Shown: piece after piece, positions 57,692 through 64,000 of the stretch
Numbering within the stretch: position 1 is the first letter of the stretch
How the letters are laid out: each line of letters starts with the position of its first letter
Source of the DNA: Dysidea avara
Lineage: Eukaryota; Porifera; Demospongiae; Dictyoceratida; Dysideidae
Direction: 5' to 3'
Assembly (NCBI RefSeq): GCF_963678975.1
Contig: NC_089274.1
Coordinates: 19,803,133-19,867,132 of the forward strand
Length of the DNA stretch: 64,000 nt
Program-made: the position numbers and the translations under genes
Notes under the pieces: model-generated
What the model was told of the DNA's origin: nothing
What the model saw: only the letters and a program-made list of their open reading frames with translations
Databases searched by the model: none

Positions 57692-57719
57692 TGTGTGTGC
57701 GTGTGAGAGAGAGAGCGAG
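57633..57719. repeat. (GT)n/(GA)n microsatellite, unit D
   Basis: Long GT tract with single TATG and GTGC interruptions, then a short GA run. Same site as the (GT)36 tract in unit C. Confidence 0.95.
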
Positions 57720-60378
57720 TAAGCATGAACAATCAGAATTTCTAAACATGTTGATTTATTTTAAGTAAATTCTGCTAATCAAAAATAGAAATAGTATGTA
57801 TATTCATCATTTCCAGTAGCGCATGGAACATTATAACAGTCAGAGACCAGTATTACATTGTTGTCACTATTAATGATTGTTATTCGTTCTCAATGCCCAC
57901 TCTTGATTTTGTACAACTGGGAAATATTATAATGTTTGGTTATTTGCAACAACAGAGATCATTGGGAAAATGTGGTACTATACCTGTTGTACTAGTGGAA
58001 TAGTAGGGTAGTGTCAGGATGCATCACCTTTCTCAGCTGTAATGTAAGGCTCAAGCTACTCTATCCTAAAATACATAGTGGTGATGTGTAAATGATTATA
58101 CTAATGACTGTATAATGTAATTTATTGTATCACAATAAATTGAAGTTAACATACCTGCTGTGGGCTGTACCTGCATGCTTATAGTTATAACCTAAACGCA
58201 GTGATGTTAAATTAGTCACCAAGATATGCAACTCATAAGTTACGTAGTTTAACAAATTTCGGGTCACGTGAGATGCCATTGCTTTAAAGATTGAATGTAC
58301 AAAAAACTCCTATGCCATTTTCAGCATGTGCAGTGGAATCTTGCTATATTGAACACATGCCCTGCATCCCAGACGCAAAATTTGTGGCATGTGTACTATC
58401 ATGTCAGTATAGACTCACTTAGCTGCATGTTTATTTATGCTTGTATGTCTATTTACATGTTTGCTATCTGCTACTATAACTCCACCCCTGAACTTAGTGT
58501 GTGCATGCGTGCATGTGTCCGAATGTGCCATTTGTGCCGCATGTGTATTGGTGTTATGTATATTTATTCCTGACATTGTAGGTGTTAAATCTATTAGTAT
58601 AGTCAGTGTACCATCAAAAATTTTTATTCTGGTAGGGTAATGCAAGCTTGGGCAACTGAGGAAATTTGGAGGAATTTGGGCAAGTTAGATGTTAGTTATG
58701 TGCTTGTAAAGCTTCATCAAACATTAACTTGTTTGACATAGCAGCTTTCAATGGTTATGTGTTATGTTTGACTTACTGTTGATAAAGTACTGCGGTTTGA
58801 TGTGACTTAGCAGTTTGCTATCATCAATTGTTTTGGAAGACCATTCTAAGCTGTAAATGTAATGTTTACCTGCCCTCTTTGTGGAGGAGGCTATTGCCCA
58901 TCCTATGACTTCCTCAGTTGCCCATTATTCATCCAAACTCATTGTCTTAATGTAGTAACGGTATATCTACAATGTGTAACCAATATCAAAATATTATTGT
59001 GTCATAATTATATTGTTACTTGTTGTTACTTGTTGTGTATTGTTATGTACACTTACTGCATGGCTTTACAAAAAATGTTATGTGCTTAGCATTAGGACAA
59101 AGTAGGTAATAGAGCTAGGTGTGGTGGAAGGGTGGTGTGTATAGCTAGGCAAATATGCTAGACTGTGTATATACGAGCACATACATGTGTGTGTGTATGT
59201 AGAATGGAGTCCTGAATGGGTGGTGGCATTGCCATTACCCCCTGGGGTACATCACAGCAACCAACATGTTAAGTGAAGAACATGTATGCAATGATATCAG
59301 TTGTACACTATTAGGAATTATATGTATACTCACGAGATGGTTAATGAAGGCCTTAGATTCTATTAAACTTCTATGACTTTTAAGTAACTAAAATGTGTCG
59401 TCAACAGTATATATGGTAAGGATAGTGTGTTGCCATTTGACCTTGTGTGGCCTCATTACTTTTTGAATGTCAAATGGTCATAATGGACAGCTCCACAATA
59501 CCAGTGTGGTGAGGTAACTACATTATTAGTTTTCTGAAGACTGTAAGAGGAGAATTCCTATGGCACATGTCTCTTATGTGATGTTCACACCTAATTCCTG
59601 ATTTCATCCATAGCTGCAACTTTAGATTTCTTTTTTTACTATAACATTTTCAGTGATTACTTCCTTTTGTACATAGATGCTGAACATCCAATAACAAGAT
59701 AAGAAGTGCTCAATAATAGCCACAAGTATAGACTTAATAATGGTATTGGGATTCAACTGTTGTGTTGAATGATGCACCATCTTATTCGAGACAGTCTAGT
59801 AATTAGATGATTGAATGTTTCCTGTGCAGATGGCTAAAGCCAGAATATAAACAAGACAAGCTAAAAAATTCTCTACTCCAGCATTATTAGAATAATATAC
59901 TTCACAGCTGCAGTGAGACAAGATTATCATGCAAGCATGTAGTGGATGTCTAGTTTCTTGTAACAAATGAAATATTGAAATGATGTTAAGGTTACTTCAT
60001 GGCTCCAATTGTATGTGTGTTTCCATATACTGTTTAGTTTTTAACAGTTTCTTGATCAGCTTTGATTCAGCCAGTAAAGATATTACCTAAAAACAGTACA
60101 AAATCACACTCTTTGGGTGAAATAAAATGCAACACTGTTGTAATTGTATATAAATAACAAGACCTTTAATAGTAATTCCTTTTATATGTCAAGCTTTTGT
60201 GATACCTTTTGCGATACAGAGTTGAAAGGTTGGAGTTTCTCAATGAGGGAGACCTGTTAACTCAACTGTTAAGACACTATTGTATCAGTGTTGGTTATAA
60301 TGACAAGAATGATGTAGGTCAGTAATGTGTGGTGTACATTGTGACTACCCATTACCATACACTATGATGGGACTATTA
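57720..60378. other. Non-coding spacer, unit D
   Basis: From about 59,260 it follows 15,760-16,600 and 39,910-40,990, and from 59,478 it follows the first part of unit A. Bases 57,730-59,250 show little similarity to B or C at that place; the two open frames there (58,295-58,645, 58,862-59,089) have no recognisable domains and overlapping frames on both strands. No gene is called. Confidence 0.4.
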
Positions 60379-60947
60379 CTAGACAGATGCTAAAAGCATT
60401 GTGGGACGAGCCTGATCTATAGCTAAAAGACTTGTATAGCTAGCTATACACATTAGGGATGCAACAATACAGGTAAACGGTAATGAATGATTTGAAATTT
60501 GATGTCTCTCCCTTGGATCTTCAAGTGCTGTTTCAGAATGTTCCGCATTCATAGCATCACGTCTATATACGTCTATAATTTTCCCTCCTCCTAGCAAATC
60601 TATATGAAAAGTATAATCAATTTTTATTATGTGATGAGCTATATCAAGAAACATGTAAGCAAGTCGGGTTTTTGCCTAGTGGGTCACATAAAATCCCATA
60701 TTCAAAGAAACAGTATAGTCAGCTTATTACTGACTTATGTTGACATGCAATATAGATGGCTATCAACACAGCCTCACTTAGTTTATTGAAAGTACTTAAT
60801 ACACAGTTCTTTGATTAATACCATACCTGTTTCACTGCCCGTACAAAAGTCTCAATAGTAGCAGTGAAATTTATCCCGTATTTCACTGACAGCAGTGAAA
60901 AAGTTGTAATTGCAATTTCATTGGCTAGAATTTATGTTTGTCTTTCC

Positions 60948-62211
60948 TCCTCGGTTTCATCAATCTGTTGTAAAGTTCTAGAGCACATCATCTATTCTTC
61001 CATCAGCTCTCATTTGGAAAATCATCAACTTATTTGAGAAGAACAGCATGGTTTTCAGAAAAATAAGTCCTGTGAAACACAACTGATCTACACAATTCAT
61101 GAATTTGCAACAATACTTAATGATGGTGGAGAAGTGGATGCTTTATTTCTTGACTTTAGCAAAGCTTTCGATAAAGTTCCACATGTAAGACTTCTTCAAA
61201 AACTTGAGCATTACAGAATTTGTCCACAGCTTGTCAATTGGATAAAAGATTTTCTTGGACAAAGACAACAGCAAGTAGTTCTGAATGGTGTAACTAGTGA
61301 GCAGTGTGAAGTTATCTTTGGCGTACCGCAAGGTACAGTACTTGGCCCTTTACTATTTACTTGTTTTATTAACGACCTACCAGCTCTAGTGAACTCTCAG
61401 ATACGACTCTACGCAGATGATATACTTATTTTTAGACCGATTTATTCAAATGAAGACACTTTAGTATTGCAGAGAGACCTTGATGCCATAGTGAGGTGGA
61501 GTGAAGACTGGCAAATGTTTTTCAACCTTAGCAAATGTGTACACCTCAAGGTCACTAACAGGATATTAACAACTAACTCAACATATTTTCTGAAACAACA
61601 TCAAATTTGTAGATCTACCAGTGCCACTTACCTGGGAGTAACAATAGATGAACACCTGAAATGGACAAACCATATCCAACATGTTACCTGTAAAGCAAAC
61701 TCAGCCAATGCCTTTTTGCGACGTAATATTAGCTCTTGCACTCAACAAACTAAGAAGCTGTGTTATCTAGCAATGGTACGTCCTATCTTAGAGTATGCAT
61801 CAACTGTCTGGTCTCCATACACTAACAGTAGCATCTACAAGTTAGAAATGGTCCAACGAAGAGCTGCAAGGTTTAATACAAACAATTATTCACCCTGGGC
61901 TAGTGTAACTGAGATACTAGATCACCTGAATCTACCAACTCTTGAACAGCGACGGAACAATTTGAAGCTAGTTATGATGTATAAAATGGTGCATAGACAA
62001 GTTCACATCGATAATGGAACCTATATATTTAATCCCAACAGCAAGCCAAACACGAGGTCACGATCAACGATTTTTGCAGCCACACTCCAGAATTGATTCT
62101 TACCTTTATTCTTATTACCCCTCTACAATTAAATTATGGAATAACCTATCTAGCAATACTGTGGAATCACCTACCTTAAACACATTTAAACAATGTATTA
62201 ATTATAGCTAA
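60948..62211 (+). pseudogene. Non-LTR (jockey/CR1-type) reverse transcriptase, degenerate
   Basis: Fragment of a LINE ORF2. In one frame with a TGA at 61,035 it reads CCKVLEHII, then EEQHGFQKNKSCETQLIY, then VDALFLDFSKAFDKVPH (motif A, catalytic Asp), GVPQGTVLGPLLF (motif B) and YADDILIF (motif C, the catalytic Asp pair). The thumb and C-terminal domain follow. A shift of frame near 62,030-62,050 separates this from the normal ending TRGHDQRFLQPHSRIDSY to FKQCINYS (TAA 62,209). The endonuclease domain and the first RT blocks are missing, so it is 5'-truncated. The longest open part is 61,038-62,096. The stop and frameshift make it non-autonomous. Superfamily is judged from motif style only. 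Confidence 0.9.
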
Positions 62212-62470
62212 GTACAATCACTACAATTTTATTCTTAATTTAATCTGTTGTACTATATACTCCATATGGAGGTTTCTGTACAGTAAACAAATAATAATAA
62301 AATAATAATAATAATTCTCTCTCTCTCTCTTCTGAGCTTATCGCGCTCCCTTCTTCTTTTGAGCCTTTCTTCTCTCTGTTCTGCACTTTCAACACTCGCC
62401 ATGGTCACATCGCGCCACGTGCAATAAAAGTGACCACTGTAAATTTTTGGAAACTGAATGTGACGGTCCC

Positions 62471-62700
62471 GACTACCAACAGTGTGGGATTTTCCGTGTT
62501 CTTTGCGTAAACGTTTGGGAATGCGACGATCGTACGGTCCAATGGAGTACTAACAGTGTGGGACTTTCCGTGTTCTTTGCGTAAACGTTTGGGAACGCAA
62601 AAGTCGTACGACGGTCCAATGGACTACTAACAGTGTGGGACTTTCCGTGTTCTTTGCGTAAACGTTTGGGAACGCGACGATCGTACGGTCGAATAGAGTA
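62471..62700. repeat. 75-bp tandem repeat (three copies)
   Basis: Three units beginning near 62,471, 62,547 and 62,625 share AACAGTGTGGGACTTTCCGT, then TTCTTTGCGTAAACGTTTGG and end CGTACGGTCCAATGGAST. The second unit has a local change in the CGACGATCG part. CG-rich relative to surroundings. The long minus-strand frames across it are repeat artefacts. Confidence 0.92.
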
Positions 62701-62733
62701 CTGCAATTGTGGGACTCGCTCAGGCTCACCCCA

Positions 62734-64000
62734 AATAATACTAAATGGTTTATGATATTTATCTCTGTGTGTCTCCAATGTGTCTCTCGGCAGTTCTTAC
62801 ACATGGGAGGTACTTCAGAGCCACACACACATAAATGCATGTACATGCACATACAACATACACCACATGCACATCCAGAAAGCAGAGAATCCATTGTTAC
62901 AAAGTCTTAGCTGCCACCACCATCCTTTGTGTGAATTTACAATGAGAGGCTTACAAAGTTGGTGTGTACCAAGTGATACCATGCACGTAGAAGAGTCTAA
63001 CCTTATTGACCCTAATCTGTATAGCTAGCCATTGCACCATTAGAAGGTGCTGACCATCAATATATTATGCTAACCCGGACACAAACATGGCTTTATTTTT
63101 AAAAATGACATAACTGATACACCTATAGTAGACTTCATGATGTGTAGGAATTGAAGACTCATTTATCAGTTATTTTGATGACAAGCTTAAATTATTCTCC
63201 ATACCCATGCAGACTTCACATTCAACTTTGTCTGTTGTATTTCTTCTGACAGGTTTCAACGTTACACACAGATAAAATATTTCTCTACATTTGCAGATGA
63301 TGTGATTTCCAGAAGAAGTTCAATACTTTTTGAATTTATACTCACATCACATCAATGTATAATGATAGTTATTTATTTTTTAAAACTTTCACAAAAAAAT
63401 TGCTTTCATAAATTGTTTACGTATTTCTCCATTAGGGAACCTTATTATTATTATTATATTTTATAATTGTAAGACTCATGTGCATGAGCATAGTACAATG
63501 ATTAGTTACAAATTAAATTAGAATGTAAGTAAATAAGTAAGTAAATTAATTAAGTATAAGTAATTAAGTAAGTAAATTAATTACCTTTCTAAAATGTCCA
63601 TGATCATTATATTCTAGCATAATTGTTTTAATTGGCAATCCATTAATGGTTAATTAATGTTTAGCAGTTAACACTCAGAAACAATGAACAGTCTGATGTC
63701 CACAATTGATCATGCATTCCATATATTTGTGATATATTGTTGATAGCTTATCACTCACTTGATGTTTATCTGACATTAACCAGGTGTGGTTGAGTAGTTA
63801 CCACTGCTGATGTTTTATATGACATCTCCTTTATAGGTTATGCTAGACTAAATTCTGACAATTGTCTCAAGGTATATGCATGTCCACACATCCTACATTA
63901 CATAACCTTACTTAGAGTAGCTAGTATACAGTTTTGTGTGTATATACAATGTATGATGTTGATGTTAGCTATTAGTGTACAGAGGCCACACATGTGAGTT
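62734..64000. other. Spacer after the composite insertion, unit D
   Basis: Resumes the unit A order from about 1,425 and runs to the match of about 2,425. A (TAAG)n/(TAAT) tract sits at 63,520-63,590. No gene within the window. Confidence 0.5.
63520..63590. repeat. (TAAG)n microsatellite
   Basis: Irregular tract of TAAG, TAAA and TTAATTAAG units. The matching part of unit A (about 2,230-2,300) lacks it. Confidence 0.8.

Larger units (their letters stand above)
60379..62733. mobile_element. Composite insertion: LINE relic plus minisatellite
   Basis: Units A (about 1,414) and C (about 41,133) read GGGACTATTAATAATACTAA without interruption; unit D has 2.35 kb between GGGACTATTA and AATAATACTAA. 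It contains about 550 bp of unassigned sequence, the reverse transcriptase relic, an (AATAAT)-rich tail near 62,290-62,312, a CT-rich stretch (62,314-62,330) and the 75-bp tandem repeats. More than one insertion event is likely. Confidence 0.7.
55682..64000. repeat. Tandem duplication unit D (3' end cut by window)
   Basis: Begins with the LCMT1-like exon and follows the order of B and C: 56,810-57,180 resembles 14,280-14,730, 57,220-57,620 resembles 15,090-15,560, and 59,478 onward resembles the start of unit A. It is more diverged than B is from C. A 2.35-kb insertion interrupts it at 60,379-62,733. The window ends in sequence that lies upstream of the ankyrin gene in unit A. Confidence 0.75.

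Noticed and set aside
62473-62894. Two minus-strand frames over 100 codons
   Set aside because: Repeats of the 75-bp minisatellite in two frames; internal peptide repetition shows the cause.

Overview
The window is about 64 kb of AT-rich animal nuclear DNA. It has one-exon and split coding pieces, dense inverted-repeat (MITE-type) transposons, a degenerate non-LTR retrotransposon and microsatellites. No operons, Shine-Dalgarno sites, rRNA, tRNA or CRISPR were seen. An early-branching invertebrate such as a sponge would fit, but nothing in the sequence fixes the species.

The main architecture is a tandem segmental duplication. Four units can be followed by eye: A (1 to about 12,786, cut by the window start), B (about 12,787-37,116), C (37,117 to about 55,681) and D (about 55,682 to the window end, cut). 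B and C are very similar over long stretches (for example 12,880-14,700 against 37,117-38,920, and 25,840-28,970 against 48,760-51,780). A and D are more diverged. Insertions present in one unit and missing at the matching site of another give clean 'filled' and 'empty' transposon sites.

Each complete ankyrin region holds one intact single-exon gene of about 300 codons (2851-3747, 19798-20709, 44762-45661). The three proteins are roughly 94-95% identical. Each starts with a short tail ending in a KRRVTF docking motif for protein phosphatase 1 (PP1), followed by ankyrin repeats arranged as in the N-terminal domain of the myosin phosphatase targeting subunits (MYPT, PPP1R12/16 family). They look like stand-alone PP1 regulatory modules. 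Copies 2 and 3 share a compact promoter (TGACGTCA, CCAAT, CTTCCGG, TATA); copy 1 keeps mainly the TATA box. Unit D runs off the window just before a fourth copy would be expected.

The unit boundaries carry pieces of one exon resembling leucine carboxyl methyltransferase 1 (LCMT1, the PP2A methyltransferase). The piece is frameshifted in D, altered at the A/B join and truncated at the B/C join.

Most of the rest is non-coding. It includes several hAT-like MITEs with 8-bp target duplications, a pogo/Tigger-like MITE, large foldbacks, a 128-bp GC-rich hairpin element with 9-bp target duplications, a tRNA-like SINE fragment, a jockey/CR1-type reverse transcriptase relic with a 75-bp minisatellite beside it, and (GT)n, (AT)n and (TAAG)n tracts. 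A short self-complementary motif, CTCTAATAGAG, with conserved flank, recurs at more than ten places inside and outside these elements.
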